Assembly (NCBI RefSeq): GCF_003324185.1
Contig: NZ_PXUP01000009.1
Coordinates: forward strand, 62,001 to 126,000
Direction of reading: 5' to 3'
From: Faecalibacterium prausnitzii
GTDB taxonomy: Bacteria > Bacillota > Clostridia > Oscillospirales > Ruminococcaceae
DNA: 64,000 nt
Position 1 is the first letter of the stretch; each line of letters opens with the position of its first letter. A program made the translations under genes and the position numbers. The notes beneath the pieces are model-generated. The model was not told the DNA's origin. It did not search any database and saw nothing but the letters and a program-made list of their open reading frames with translations. Positions 26,054 to 34,654 of the stretch are shown here, piece after piece.

Positions 26054-27583
26054 TTATTCTACCGGCTTCATGCTGGCGGGTTCCTCCACTGCGCCGGGCT
26101 GCCCGGCGGCGTCCGGCAGGCGCTTCATGCCGCCGGGGTTGGGGGAACAGGTGGGCAGGGTGAACACAAAGCGGCACCACTCGCCCTGCTGGCTCTCCAC
26201 GCGGATCTGCCCGCCGGACAGATTGACCAGCACCTTGCAGATGTTCAGTCCCAAACCGGAGCCGCGGGCGTGCAGGCCGCGGGAACGATCCTCCTTGTAG
26301 AACCGCTCGAACACATAGGGCAGCGCCTCCGGGCTGATGCCCTGCCCGGAGTTCCAGATGGAGATCTCGGCCTCGGGGCCAAGCTTTTCCACGCTGAAGC
26401 GGATGGTGCCGCCCGCCGGGGTGAACTTGATGGCGTTGTCCAGCAAATTATACGCCACCTGATGGATCAGGTCGGGGTCGGCGTAGACCAGCACCTTTTC
26501 ATCCATGGTCAGGCCTTCCAGCTCGATCATGCCATCGTTGATGCGCTGCTCTGCGGCAAGCGCCACGCCGGTCAGGGTCTCCCAGATATTGAACATCCGG
26601 GCGTTCACCTGATACTCTCCGCTTTCCAGCTTGGAGAGATCCAGCATATTCTGGATGAGCCGTGCCAGACGGCCGGTCTCCTCGCTGACCAGCTGCAGGT
26701 AGTGGTTCTGCATCTCGGGCGGGATGGTGCCGTCCAGAATGCCGTCCACAAAGCCCTTGATGGTGGTCATGGGGGTGCGCAGTTCGTGGGCGATGTTGCC
26801 CATGAACTGACCCCGGGAGTTATCGTTGGACTGGATGTTCTCCGCCATCTGGTTGAAGGTGCGGGCAAGGTCTGCCACCTCGCCATCACCCTCCACGCCC
26901 TCCACGCGGACAGAGAGGTCGCCGCCGCCAAAGCGCTGGGCGGCATCGGTGACCTTTTGCAGCGGGTCGGTGAGCTGACGCATCAACAGGCGGGTCAGCA
27001 CGCTGGCGCACAGCAGCATCACGCAGGCGGACATGAGGAAGTTGGACCAGAACTGCTGCTTGAAGTCGGTGAGCTGCGCGCCGGAGGAGCACAAAAACAG
27101 CCAGCCGCTGAACAGGCTCTGGTCATCGATGGTCTCCACCGCCGCGATATAGCTTTTTTCGGTCAGGGCGCCTCCCAAATCGCCGAAAGCGTGGTAGTGC
27201 CGGGCGTCCGGGTCAGCCACTGCGTTGGCGCGCTGGCAGATATCCAGCGGCACGGTGGTGGTAGTAAGCTTGTCCGGGTCGGAGGCGATGAGCACATTGC
27301 CCTGTCGGTCGGTGAAAAACAGATAAGCCTCGGCGCTCTCGCCGATGATCTCCAGCTTGGTGTTCAAAGCGTCCAGCTCTGCGCCCTGCGGCATGGTCTC
27401 GCTGTTTACCAGATACTCTGCGGTGCGCTTGGCGACATTTACCACCTGATCCAGTGTTTCGTAGCGATCCTTCGCAAAATAATTCTTGAACAGCACCCAC
27501 TCCGAGCAGCCCATCAGCACGATGCCCAGCACCATCAGGGTGGACACCATGGAGAAAAAGGCCGTGGAGATACTTTTACGCAT
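26054..27583 (-). CDS. Sensor histidine kinase
   Basis: 509 residues. Membrane helix near 8-30, an extracytoplasmic sensor domain (about 32-165), a second helix (about 172-195), HAMP, then the kinase core: H box 'GNIAHELRTPMTTIKGF' with phospho-accepting His, N box 'LLDNAIKFTPAGG', and G boxes 'IWNSGQGISPEALPYVFE' and 'GSGLGLNICKVLV'. A Pro-rich tail ends the protein. Its ATG overlaps the response-regulator stop by one base (TAATG). The signal is unknown. Confidence 0.94.
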   Translation of the reverse strand: MRKSISTAFFSMVSTLMVLGIVLMGCSEWVLFKNYFAKDRYETLDQVVNVAKRTAEYLVNSETMPQGAELDALNTKLEIIGESAEAYLFFTDRQGNVLIASDPDKLTTTTVPLDICQRANAVADPDARHYHAFGDLGGALTEKSYIAAVETIDDQSLFSGWLFLCSSGAQLTDFKQQFWSNFLMSACVMLLCASVLTRLLMRQLTDPLQKVTDAAQRFGGGDLSVRVEGVEGDGEVADLARTFNQMAENIQSNDNSRGQFMGNIAHELRTPMTTIKGFVDGILDGTIPPEMQNHYLQLVSEETGRLARLIQNMLDLSKLESGEYQVNARMFNIWETLTGVALAAEQRINDGMIELEGLTMDEKVLVYADPDLIHQVAYNLLDNAIKFTPAGGTIRFSVEKLGPEAEISIWNSGQGISPEALPYVFERFYKEDRSRGLHARGSGLGLNICKVLVNLSGGQIRVESQQGEWCRFVFTLPTCSPNPGGMKRLPDAAGQPGAVEEPASMKPVE

Positions 27584-28281
27584 TATTGACGCACCTCGAA
27601 CTTATAGCCCACGCCCCAGACGGTTTTCAGTTCCCACTTATCGGAAGCACCGGCCAGCTTTTCGCGCAGGCGCTTGACGTGGACATCAATGGTGCGGCTG
27701 TCGCCGTAGTACTCAAAGCCCCACACCTCGTCCAGCAGCTGGTCGCGGGTGTACACGCGGTTGGGGTGGGAAGCCAGACAGTTCAGCAGTTCCAGCTCCT
27801 TGGGGGGAGCCTCCACCACCTTGCCCTTGACCCGCAGCTCGTAGCTGTTCATATCCAGACGGAGGTTGTCGAACTCAATAACGCCCTCGGTGCTCTCGGC
27901 GGCAGCGGAGGTAGTCTGGCAGCGGCGCAGCACCGCCTTGATGCGTGCCACCACTTCTTTTGCGTCAAAGGGCTTGACCATGTAATCGTCTGCGCCAAGC
28001 TCCAAGCCCAGCACCTTGTCAAAGGTCTCGCCCTTGGCGGTAAGCATCATCACCGGGGTGTTGCCCGCCTTGCGGATGCGGCGGCAGACCTCAAGACCGT
28101 CCATGCGGGGCATCATCACGTCCAGCAGCACCATGTCCGGCTTGACCGCGTTGAACTTTTCCAGCCCTTCTTCGCCATCGTTTGCCACCGTGACCTGATA
28201 GCCCTCCTTGGTCAGGTACAGCCGCAGCAGCTCGCAGATGTTGGCGTCGTCGTCCACCACAAGGATCTTTTCGTTTGCCAT
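27583..28281 (-). CDS. OmpR/PhoB-type response regulator
   Basis: 232 residues. Receiver domain with 'ILVVDDDANICELLRLYL', phospho-acceptor Asp in 'MVLLDVMMPRMDGLEV', and K in MVKPFDAKEV; then a winged-helix output domain ('LELLNCLASHPNRVYTRDQL'). It is co-translated with the kinase. A TATAAT -10 box lies about 85 bp upstream (28362-28367, minus). Targets are not evident from the window. Confidence 0.95.
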   Translation of the reverse strand: MANEKILVVDDDANICELLRLYLTKEGYQVTVANDGEEGLEKFNAVKPDMVLLDVMMPRMDGLEVCRRIRKAGNTPVMMLTAKGETFDKVLGLELGADDYMVKPFDAKEVVARIKAVLRRCQTTSAAAESTEGVIEFDNLRLDMNSYELRVKGKVVEAPPKELELLNCLASHPNRVYTRDQLLDEVWGFEYYGDSRTIDVHVKRLREKLAGASDKWELKTVWGVGYKFEVRQ

Positions 28282-28361
28282 AAGTGTTTTCCTCCCCTTT
28301 TATGCAGGTTTTTGCTGTATCTTCAGCCCTTCCGGGCGTTTTGACCGGCTCTTTCCTTTCT

Positions 28362-28367
28362 ATTATA
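28362..28367 (-). promoter_or_regulatory. Probable -10 box of the two-component operon
   Basis: A consensus TATAAT on the minus strand; the -35 region at the expected distance is poor (T-rich), suggesting an activator. Between this and the ychF promoter, GCAAGAAA (28453-28460) and TTTCTTGC (28489-28496) form an inverted repeat in the shared upstream region. Confidence 0.45.
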
Positions 28368-28551
28368 CGGGACAGTTATGACAAAATAAAGAAGGAAGTG
28401 TAGTTTTTTTCACATTTCTGCCTAGGGTACACCTTACGCAGCCGCGCTATCAGCAAGAAACGTTTGCAGCAGAAGCCCCGAAATTTGATTTCTTGCCGAT
28501 AACCCATCCCGGATTATTTCAGGATTCCTGATTCAAGATAGCCCTGCCCCC

Positions 28552-28580
28552 TTGCGCTGGCGGGGTTCATCGCGTATAAT
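28552..28580 (+). promoter_or_regulatory. ychF promoter
   Basis: TTGCGC (28552-28557) and TATAAT (28575-28580) are 17 bp apart, 47 bp before the ychF start. Confidence 0.7.
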
Positions 28581-28627
28581 GGTAGATGTATCGTTATGCC
28601 AAAAAACGTGTAAGGAGCGTATTTTAT

Positions 28628-29761
28628 ATGAAGTTAGGTATCGTCGGCCTGCCCAACGTGGGCAAGTCCACTCTGTTCAACGCCATCACCTCCACCAAGA
28701 ACGCGGAGGCTGCAAACTATCCCTTCTGCACCATCGAGCCGAACTCCGGCATCGTGGCTGTGCCGGACAAGCGGCTGGACAAGCTGGCCGAGATCTGGCA
28801 GACCAACAAAAAGACCCCCGCCATCGTGGAGTTCGTGGACATTGCCGGTCTTGTGAAGGGTGCAAGTCAGGGCGCAGGCCTTGGCAACAAGTTCCTTGGC
28901 CACATCCGCGAGTGTGACGCCATCGTGCACGTGGTGCGCTGCTTTGACGATGACAACATCATCCATGTGGTGGAGGACGTGACCAAGGCCGAGGCCGTGG
29001 ACCCCATTGCCGATATTGAAGCCATCGACTACGAGCTGATCCTCTCCGACCTTGAGGTGGTGCAGAACCGCGCAGGCCGCATGGCAAAGGCTGCCAAGAG
29101 CGGCAACAACAAGGGCGCTGCCGCCGAGGCCGCATGGCTGCAGCAGCTGGCCGACCATCTGAGCGCCGGTAAGCCCGCCCGCAGCTTTGATTTTGACCCC
29201 ACCGACACCGAGCAGCAGACCGTTCTGCACGAGATGGGTCTGCTGAGCGCAAAGCCGGTGCTGTACGCCTGCAACGTGGGCGAGGATGACCTGATGGAGG
29301 GCATCGAGAACAACAAGTACGTCCCGCTGGTGGCTGCCCGCGCCAAGGAGGAGGGCGCCCGCTACATCCCCATCTGCGCCAAGACCGAGGAGGACATTGC
29401 GGATTACAGCCCCGAGGAAAAGAAGGCATTTCTGGCCGAGATGGGCATCGAGGCCAGCGGTCTGGACAACCTCATCACCGCCAGCTACGACCTGCTGGGT
29501 CTGATCTCCTTCCTGACCGACGGCAAGAAGGAGTGCCGCGCATGGACCATCCGCAAGGGCACCAAGGCTCCGCAGGCTGCCGGTAAGATCCACAGCGACT
29601 TCGAGCGCGGCTTCATCCGCGCCAGCGTCATCGGCTACAACGATCTGGAAGCCAACAACTTCGACTACGCCGCCGTCAAGGCCAAGGGTCTGCAGCGCAC
29701 CGAGGGCAAGGAGTATGTTGTGCAGGATGGCGATGTCATCGAGTTCCTGTTTAATGTTTAA
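28628..29761 (+). CDS. ychF: Redox-regulated ATPase YchF (Obg-like)
   Basis: 377 residues, close to the usual 363. P-loop '[18 protein letters not shown]', switch '[19 protein letters not shown]', coiled-coil insertion and a C-terminal TGS domain ending '[15 protein letters not shown]'. YchF binds ribosomes and hydrolyses ATP; it is linked to stress and translation. ATG 28628 follows AAGGAG at 10 nt; an upstream in-frame ATG at 28586 lacks a ribosome site. mtnN follows after 11 bp. Confidence 0.96.
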   Translation: MKLGIVGLPNVGKSTLFNAITSTKNAEAANYPFCTIEPNSGIVAVPDKRLDKLAEIWQTNKKTPAIVEFVDIAGLVKGASQGAGLGNKFLGHIRECDAIVHVVRCFDDDNIIHVVEDVTKAEAVDPIADIEAIDYELILSDLEVVQNRAGRMAKAAKSGNNKGAAAEAAWLQQLADHLSAGKPARSFDFDPTDTEQQTVLHEMGLLSAKPVLYACNVGEDDLMEGIENNKYVPLVAARAKEEGARYIPICAKTEEDIADYSPEEKKAFLAEMGIEASGLDNLITASYDLLGLISFLTDGKKECRAWTIRKGTKAPQAAGKIHSDFERGFIRASVIGYNDLEANNFDYAAVKAKGLQRTEGKEYVVQDGDVIEFLFNV

Positions 29762-29772
29762 AGGAGTCCACC

Positions 29773-30456
29773 ATGATCTTTGGTATTATGGGCGCTATGC
29801 CCGATGAAGTAGACCAGCTGTGTGCAAAGCTGGAAAATGTCACCGTTGAGCCCTACGGCGGCGTGGAGTACCACAAGGGTATGCTGGCCGGCAAGCAGGT
29901 GGTGGTGTGCTGCGCCGGTATGGGCAAGGCCAATGCCGCCGCTACCACGCAGGTGCTCATCACCAAGTTCGGCGCGGAGAAGATCATCTTCTCTGGCATT
30001 GCGGGCAACATGACCAGCAAGATCGGCATCGGGGATGTGGTCATCGGCAAGACGGTGCTGTACCACGATGCCCAGCTGGATATGATCTGCCAGAACCCGC
30101 CGTTCCTGAAGGAATACACCGGCGACCCGGAACTGATCGCCGCTGCCGAAGCCGCCTGCGCCGAAGCCGGGGTAAAGGCACTGGTGGGCAAGATCGCCAC
30201 CGGCGATCTGTTCGTGGGCGACAGCGAGACGAAGGCCGCCATTGAGGCCAAGTGCGCCCCGGACTGCGTGGAGATGGAGGGCGCTGCGGTAAGCCAGATC
30301 GCCGCCAAGAACGGCGTGCCCTGCGTCATCCTGCGCGCCATGAGCGACAACGCCGACGAGGACGGCCACGAGGTGCTGGTGGTGAAGAAGTTCTCTATCA
30401 GCGAGTATGTCGCCACCGCCACTAAGATCGTAGCAGCGATGGTGGAAAAGCTGTAA
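29773..30456 (+). CDS. mtnN: 5'-methylthioadenosine/S-adenosylhomocysteine nucleosidase
   Basis: 227 residues, typical length. 'FGIMGAMPDEVDQLCAKL' opens the protein; 'VVCCAGMGKANAAATTQ', 'FSGIAGNMTSKIGIGDVV', and the catalytic 'VEMEGAAVSQIA' and 'ILRAMSDNADEDG' follow. It cleaves MTA and SAH, recycling methylation by-products. Co-transcribed with ychF, then a strong terminator. Confidence 0.96.
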   Translation: MIFGIMGAMPDEVDQLCAKLENVTVEPYGGVEYHKGMLAGKQVVVCCAGMGKANAAATTQVLITKFGAEKIIFSGIAGNMTSKIGIGDVVIGKTVLYHDAQLDMICQNPPFLKEYTGDPELIAAAEAACAEAGVKALVGKIATGDLFVGDSETKAAIEAKCAPDCVEMEGAAVSQIAAKNGVPCVILRAMSDNADEDGHEVLVVKKFSISEYVATATKIVAAMVEKL

Positions 30457-30474
30457 ATTTCCCCAAAACAACAA

Positions 30475-30507
30475 CAGCCAGACCGGCAGTGCCGGTCTGG
30501 CTGTTTT
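30475..30507. terminator. Bidirectional terminator after mtnN
   Basis: CAGCCAGACCGGC (30475-30487) and GCCGGTCTGGCTG (30491-30503), loop AGT, then TTTT; the other side ends in an A-rich run, serving the convergent P-type ATPase. Confidence 0.88.
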
Positions 30508-30516
30508 GCGTTTATG

Positions 30517-32400
30517 TCAGTTTTTGGTCAGGTCTTTGGTATACAGGGCGCGGGTGGCGTTGAGCACGGCGATGACCATCACGCCCACATCTGCAAAGAT
30601 GGCTGCCCACATTCCGGCAATGCCCAGTGCGCCCAGCAGCAGGCACAGCGCCTTGATGCCCAGCGCGAACACGATGTTCTGGTGCACGATGCGCAGGGTG
30701 CGGCGGGCAATGCGCATAGCCAGCGCGATCTTGGCGGGGTCGTCATCCATCAGCACCACGTCTGCGGCCTCGATGGCGGCGTCCGAGCCCAGCGCACCCA
30801 TGGCGATGCCCACGTCTGCGCGGGAGAGCACCGGCGCATCGTTGATGCCGTCACCCACAAAGGCAAGGTTCTCCTTGGGCTGCTTTTCAGCCAGCAGCTT
30901 TTCGATCTGGTCTACCTTGTCGCCGGGCAAAAGACCGGCGTGGTACTCGTCCAGACCCAGCTGCTGCGCTACCGCCTGTGCCACCGGCTGTGCATCGCCG
31001 GTCAGCATGACCGTCTTGCGCACGCCGGAAGCCTTCAAAGCGCGGATGGCATCGGCGCTGTGGGGCTTTACCACGTCCGAAATCAGCAGATAGCCCGCAT
31101 AGCTGCCCTCCACGGCAACGTGCACGATGGTGCCCACGCCGTCCACGGCGGGCACGGCAAGGCCAAGCTTTTCCATCAGGCGGGCGTTACCGGCAGCAAC
31201 GCTCTTGCCGTCCACCTTCGCGGTCACGCCATGACCGCCCAGCTCCTGCACGTCCGTGACCCGGGCGGCGTCAATGGGCTTGCCGTAGGCGGCCTTGATG
31301 CTCAGGGAGATGGGGTGCTTGGACCAGCTTTCTGCCAGCGCAGCGGCTTCCACCAGTGCGGCGTCGGTCACGCCCTCGGCCGGGTGGATGCCGGTGACCT
31401 TAAAGGTGCCCTGCGTCAGGGTGCCGGTCTTATCGAACACCACAACGCCGGTGTTGGCAAGCTCTTCCAGATAGGTAGAGCCCTTGATGAGGATGCCGCA
31501 GGAGGAAGCGCCGCCGATGCCGCCGAAGAAGCTCAGCGGAATGGAGATGACCAGCGCACAGGGGCAGCTGATGACAAGGAAGGTCAGGGCGCGGTAGACC
31601 CAGTCGCCAAAGCGGGCGGGCTGTCCCATGAGCAGCAGCACCACCGGCGGCAGAAGAGCCAGCGCCAGTGCGCCGTAGCAGACGGCGGGGGTATACACCC
31701 GGGCAAAGCGGGTGATAAAGTTTTCTGCTCGGGCTTTTTTCATGCTGGAATTTTCCACAAGATCCAGAATTTTAGAGACGGTGGACTCGCCAAATTCCTT
31801 GGTGGTGCGCACCTTCAAAAGGCCGGTCATGTTCACGCAGCCGCTGATGACCTCGTCCCCGGCGTTCACGTCCCGGGGCAGGCTCTCGCCGGTCAGGGCG
31901 GCAGTGTTCAGGGCAGAAGCGCCCTCCACGATGACGCCGTCAATGGGCACCCGCTCGCCGGGCTGCACCACGATGACGGTGCCCACCTCGACCTCATCCG
32001 GGTCCACCTGTTCCAGCTTGCCGTCCTCGCCCTCGATGTTGGCGTAGTCCGGGCGAATGTCCATCAGGCTGGCAATGCTCTGGCGGCTCTTGCCCACGGC
32101 GACGCTCTGGAACAGCTCGCCGATCTGGTAGAAGATGATAACGGCGCAGCCCTCCACATAGTCGCCCAGCGCAAACGCGCCCACGGTGGCCACTGCCATC
32201 AGAAAGCACTCGTCAAAGGGCTGACGGTTCTTGATGCCCTTCAGCGCCTTGCGCAGCACGTCCCAGCCCACCACAAGGTAGGGGATGCAGTAGAGCGCCA
32301 GCTCTACCGGCATGGGCAAGGCGGGCAAAAGCTTGAGCACGATCACCAGTGCCACGGCGATCAGAATGCGCTCAAGGGTCTTTTTTTGTTTCTTGTTCAT
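30517..32400 (-). CDS. Zn/Cd/Pb-exporting P1B-type ATPase
   Basis: 627 residues. No N-terminal metal-binding domain; membrane helices begin at about residue 12. The translocation motif is SCPCALV (near 278), phosphorylation motif DKTGTLT (near 322), TGES in the actuator domain, 'SKHPISLSI' and GDGINDAPVL. The C-P-C with a single K/D pattern in the last helices fits ZntA/CadA-type export. The missing metal-binding domain is supplied as a separate small protein two genes upstream. ATG 32400 has GAGGAGCG; a TTG at 32406 is the alternative. Confidence 0.94.
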   Translation of the reverse strand: MNKKQKKTLERILIAVALVIVLKLLPALPMPVELALYCIPYLVVGWDVLRKALKGIKNRQPFDECFLMAVATVGAFALGDYVEGCAVIIFYQIGELFQSVAVGKSRQSIASLMDIRPDYANIEGEDGKLEQVDPDEVEVGTVIVVQPGERVPIDGVIVEGASALNTAALTGESLPRDVNAGDEVISGCVNMTGLLKVRTTKEFGESTVSKILDLVENSSMKKARAENFITRFARVYTPAVCYGALALALLPPVVLLLMGQPARFGDWVYRALTFLVISCPCALVISIPLSFFGGIGGASSCGILIKGSTYLEELANTGVVVFDKTGTLTQGTFKVTGIHPAEGVTDAALVEAAALAESWSKHPISLSIKAAYGKPIDAARVTDVQELGGHGVTAKVDGKSVAAGNARLMEKLGLAVPAVDGVGTIVHVAVEGSYAGYLLISDVVKPHSADAIRALKASGVRKTVMLTGDAQPVAQAVAQQLGLDEYHAGLLPGDKVDQIEKLLAEKQPKENLAFVGDGINDAPVLSRADVGIAMGALGSDAAIEAADVVLMDDDPAKIALAMRIARRTLRIVHQNIVFALGIKALCLLLGALGIAGMWAAIFADVGVMVIAVLNATRALYTKDLTKN

Positions 32401-32446
32401 AAGCAACGCTCCTCATTTTGCGGTGCAGCGGATGAAAAACGGGTGG

Positions 32447-32612
32447 TTTTCCACAAGTTTTTCGGCAAAAAATGGTTATTCCACAGTTTTACCCGCGTTT
32501 TCCACACAGTTTTCCTGTAAAAAAGCGCTTTTCCACGCTTCTTTTTCTCTTTTTCCGCAAAGCGTGTTGAAAACCCGGTGGAAATTGTTGAAAAGTGGTG
32601 GATTTTTCCACA
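32447..32612 (+). other. Cluster of TTTTCCACA (DnaA-box-like) repeats
   Basis: In the 258-bp gap between the HMA protein and the ATPase, TTTTCCACA occurs at 32447-32455, 32498-32506 and 32604-32612, with near copies TTATTCCACA (32476-32485) and TTTTCCACG (32529-32537). All are on the plus strand. They differ from the DnaA box TTATCCACA by one base. The gap has no gene. Confidence 0.55.
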
Positions 32613-32613
32613 G

Positions 32614-32645
32614 AAAAACTCCCCCAGTCCGTACCGACCGGGAGA
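32614..32645 (-). terminator. Terminator after the HMA protein gene
   Basis: On the minus strand CTCCCGGTC pairs with GACTGGGGGAG across a short loop and T5 follows. It would reduce read-through from arsR-HMA into the ATPase gene. Confidence 0.65.
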
Positions 32646-32658
32646 GCTTTGCCGCACA

Positions 32659-32880
32659 TCAGATATCAAAGATCTCGCAGTCGTCCTCTACCTTCTTGCA
32701 GGCAGACAGCACATTCTCCATGGTGGCGTGGGGGTCGGCACCCTCGGCGAACTCCACCTTCATCTTCTGGGTCATAAAGCTGACGGTCGCCTTTTCCACA
32801 CCGGCTACGGTGTTGGCGGCATCCTCCATCTTCTGGGCGCAGTTGGCGCAGTCCACTTCGATCTTGTAGGTCTTTTTCAT
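32659..32880 (-). CDS. Heavy-metal-associated (HMA) domain protein
   Basis: 73 residues forming one ferredoxin-like HMA domain: 'YKIEVDCANCAQKMEDAA' holds the CxxC metal site (C-A-N-C), and a C-terminal 'VEDDCEIFDI' adds acidic residues and another cysteine. It probably passes Zn or a similar ion to the downstream ATPase, which lacks such a domain. ATG 32880 is used; upstream in-frame codons overlap the ribosome region. Confidence 0.88.
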   Translation of the reverse strand: MKKTYKIEVDCANCAQKMEDAANTVAGVEKATVSFMTQKMKVEFAEGADPHATMENVLSACKKVEDDCEIFDI

Positions 32881-32921
32881 AATAAGTACCAGCCTTTCTT
32901 TTTGTGCGGGCGTGCGCCCGG

Positions 32922-33257
32922 TCATTCTTCGATATGGTCCATCCCCATGGAGAGGATGCTGCGCACATGGTCATCGTCCAGTGCGTAGAAAACAGTTTTG
33001 CCCTCCCGCCGGAAGCGCACAAGCTTGGAATCCTTGAGCACCCGCAGCTGGTGGCTGACGGCAGACTGGCTCAGCTGCACGGCGTCCGCGATATCCTGCA
33101 CGCAAAGTTCGCTGTCATGTAAGGCATACAAAATTTTGATGCGGGTGGAATCGCCAAACACGCGGAACAGATCTGCCAGTTCGTACAGCACCTCGTCATC
33201 CGGCATCTCCACCGGCTGTTTTTCCTTTTCCGGTGCGGCTTGTTCTAGCCCGGTCAT
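32922..33257 (-). CDS. ArsR/SmtB-family metal-responsive repressor
   Basis: 111 residues. Winged helix with 'DSTRIKILYALHDSELCV', recognition helix 'LSQSAVSHQLRVLKDSKLV', and wing 'RREGKTVFYALDD'. The C-terminal helix has D-x-H and H-x-x-E (DDDHVRSILSMGMDHIEE), the alpha-5 site of SmtB/CzrA zinc sensors; the alpha-3 site is incomplete (ELCVQ, one Cys). It should release its operator when Zn or Co rises. ATG 33257 follows GGGAGAGG; it is first in the operon. Confidence 0.92.
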   Translation of the reverse strand: MTGLEQAAPEKEKQPVEMPDDEVLYELADLFRVFGDSTRIKILYALHDSELCVQDIADAVQLSQSAVSHQLRVLKDSKLVRFRREGKTVFYALDDDHVRSILSMGMDHIEE

Positions 33258-33283
33258 GCTGTCCTCTCCCTTCGTTTCGATAT

Positions 33284-33334
33284 ATGAGCATCTGTTCATG
33301 TGTTCATGATAACACGCAGACAGCCCCCTGTCAA
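33284..33334 (-). promoter_or_regulatory. Zinc-efflux operon promoter and ArsR operator
   Basis: On the minus strand TTGACA (33329-33334), 17 bp, TATCAT (33306-33311). Immediately downstream, ATGAGCATCTGTTCAT (33284-33299) is an inverted repeat close to the SmtB/CzrA site (TGAACA half-sites), with an extra TGTTCAT at 33301-33307 touching the -10. Binding here would block transcription start. Confidence 0.82.
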
Positions 33335-33442
33335 GCAAAATCCGCAAAGTTTTTTACATTGCCGCAAAATTGCTGAAAATCGCCGTAAAACGCAAAAAAG
33401 ATGCAATTTTAATTTGCAAACAGGGTGCGGGTTGGGCAGCAG

Positions 33443-33762
33443 AACGATTTGAAATGGCTTCCGCTTCTTCCGGGTTGCGGCACCCAGCATCCGCATCGTG
33501 CCTTGGGCGGCACGTGCGTCTTGCTGGCCGCTGCCCCAACAACTCCTCCCTGTTTCCGCCGCTGGCGGCGGTCGTCGTCGTTGCTAGCCATATTCAGTGG
33601 AAAAATCATTTTCAATTTCGCGTTTGGAGCGACCGCGTTTGCGGAGCGCAGCGCAGCAATGAAAGCCCCAGTGGGGCTTTTAAGCGGCAGAGCGGTCTGC
33701 GTTAGCAGATGGAGGGGCTTTGCCCTGACAAGCTCTGCGGAGCGCTCCAAACGCATTTTCAC
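33443..33762 (-). repeat. Dispersed hairpin element, copy 4 (expanded)
   Basis: Ends match the other copies (AACGATTT at 33443, TTTTCAC at 33756), but both internal hairpins are enlarged, giving 320 bp. The left hairpin contains GTTGCGGCACCCAGC-type repeats; the right one carries a block of about 105 bp (33637-33741) with AAAGCCCCAGTGGGGCTTT, also found inverted in the copy at 47733. No gene is present between 33258 and 34264. Confidence 0.75.
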
Positions 33763-33825
33763 GGGAGGAGTCGTAACGGAAAACGGCATTTGCAGCGCCG
33801 CTTTCTGCGAAAGCGCAGCGCTGCG

Positions 33826-33875
33826 GGCGGGCGCTCGCTCCCCCTCGGGGGAGCTGTCGCGCAGCGACTGAGGGG
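33826..33875. repeat. Fragment of GGGG-type repeat
   Basis: CTCCCCCTCGGGGGAG followed by CTGTCGCGCAGCGACTGAGGGG is the left-end type of the element at 7204-7350. Confidence 0.5.
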
Positions 33876-34010
33876 CTATGGATGGAGAAGCGAAAAAAGC
33901 GTTAAAGCGATAGCGCCGACTGGCGCAGCGCTAGCTTTTTTGTGCTTCGACTTCTTCTTTAGGATTGTCAAGGGCGAGCAGCCCCTGGCCCGTTGCGGGG
34001 TGGGTGGAGT

Positions 34011-34057
34011 CCAGAGGTAGGGAGGGGGGGAGTCGGAACACCCCTCCCTGCCTCTGG
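34011..34057. other. 17-bp hairpin of unknown role
   Basis: CCAGAGGTAGGGAGGGG (34011-34027) pairs with 34041-34057 with one G-U wobble and a 13-nt loop. No T tract follows. A second structured stretch (about 33893-33944, AAAAAAGC ... GCTTTTTT) precedes it. They lie between the zinc operon and the thioesterase gene; the region could encode a structured RNA. Confidence 0.5.
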
Positions 34058-34264
34058 CCCAGCGGAGCGTCCCTGCACGCTGCTGGCAGGCAGAAACGTT
34101 CCCCGCGGAGCGCGACACGCTTCCAGTCCTCCCGCTTTCCGGGCGCTTCCCTGAAAAAATATGCAAAAAATAGTGCATTCCGGCGCGTTTTGTGATATCT
34201 TATAAAGGTGTATGACCACAAATAACACAACTGCGTCCAAAGGACGCATAAGGAGGAACTGTAT

Positions 34265-34654
34265 ATGAAGCTGGAAACCGGTATCTGCGGCGAGCAGAGC
34301 GTGCGCGTGAGCGCAGAGAACACTGCAAAGACCATGGGCAGCGGCACACTGGACGTGTTTGCCACCCCCGCACTGGTGGCACTGGCCGAAAAGACCTGCT
34401 GGCAGAGCGTTGCCCCTGCGCTGGAAGCAGGCAGCGGCACCGTGGGTACCAAGCTGGAGCTGGAGCACACCGCACCCACCCCTGTGGGCATGACTGTGAC
34501 CTGCCGCAGCGAGCTGGTGGCAGTGGAGGGCCGCAAGCTGACCTTTAAGGTGACGCTTGCGGACGAGAAAGGCCCTGTGGGCGGCGGCACCCACGAGCGC
34601 TTTGTCATCTTTGAGGAAAAGTTTGCTGCTAAGGCCGAGGCCAAAAAGGGCTAA
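34265..34654 (+). CDS. FlK-like hotdog thioesterase
   Basis: 129 residues with a single hotdog fold. 'FATPALVALAEKTCW' includes the catalytic-region helix; 'GTVGTKLELEHTAPTPVGM' and 'GTHERFVIF' match the fluoroacetyl-CoA thioesterase family, whose members in gut bacteria are mostly of unknown substrate. The start follows AAGGAGG. It ends 4 bp inside a small convergent gene. Confidence 0.88.
   Translation: MKLETGICGEQSVRVSAENTAKTMGSGTLDVFATPALVALAEKTCWQSVAPALEAGSGTVGTKLELEHTAPTPVGMTVTCRSELVAVEGRKLTFKVTLADEKGPVGGGTHERFVIFEEKFAAKAEAKKG

Noticed and set aside
30514-32520. 668-codon plus-strand frame over the P-type ATPase
   Set aside because: Antisense shadow of the ATPase; composition (His/Gly/Gln-rich) is typical of reverse-frame translation.
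33931-34644. Overlapping minus-strand frames upstream of and across the thioesterase gene
   Set aside because: They run through the 17-bp hairpin region and antisense to the thioesterase, with no start signal or domain.
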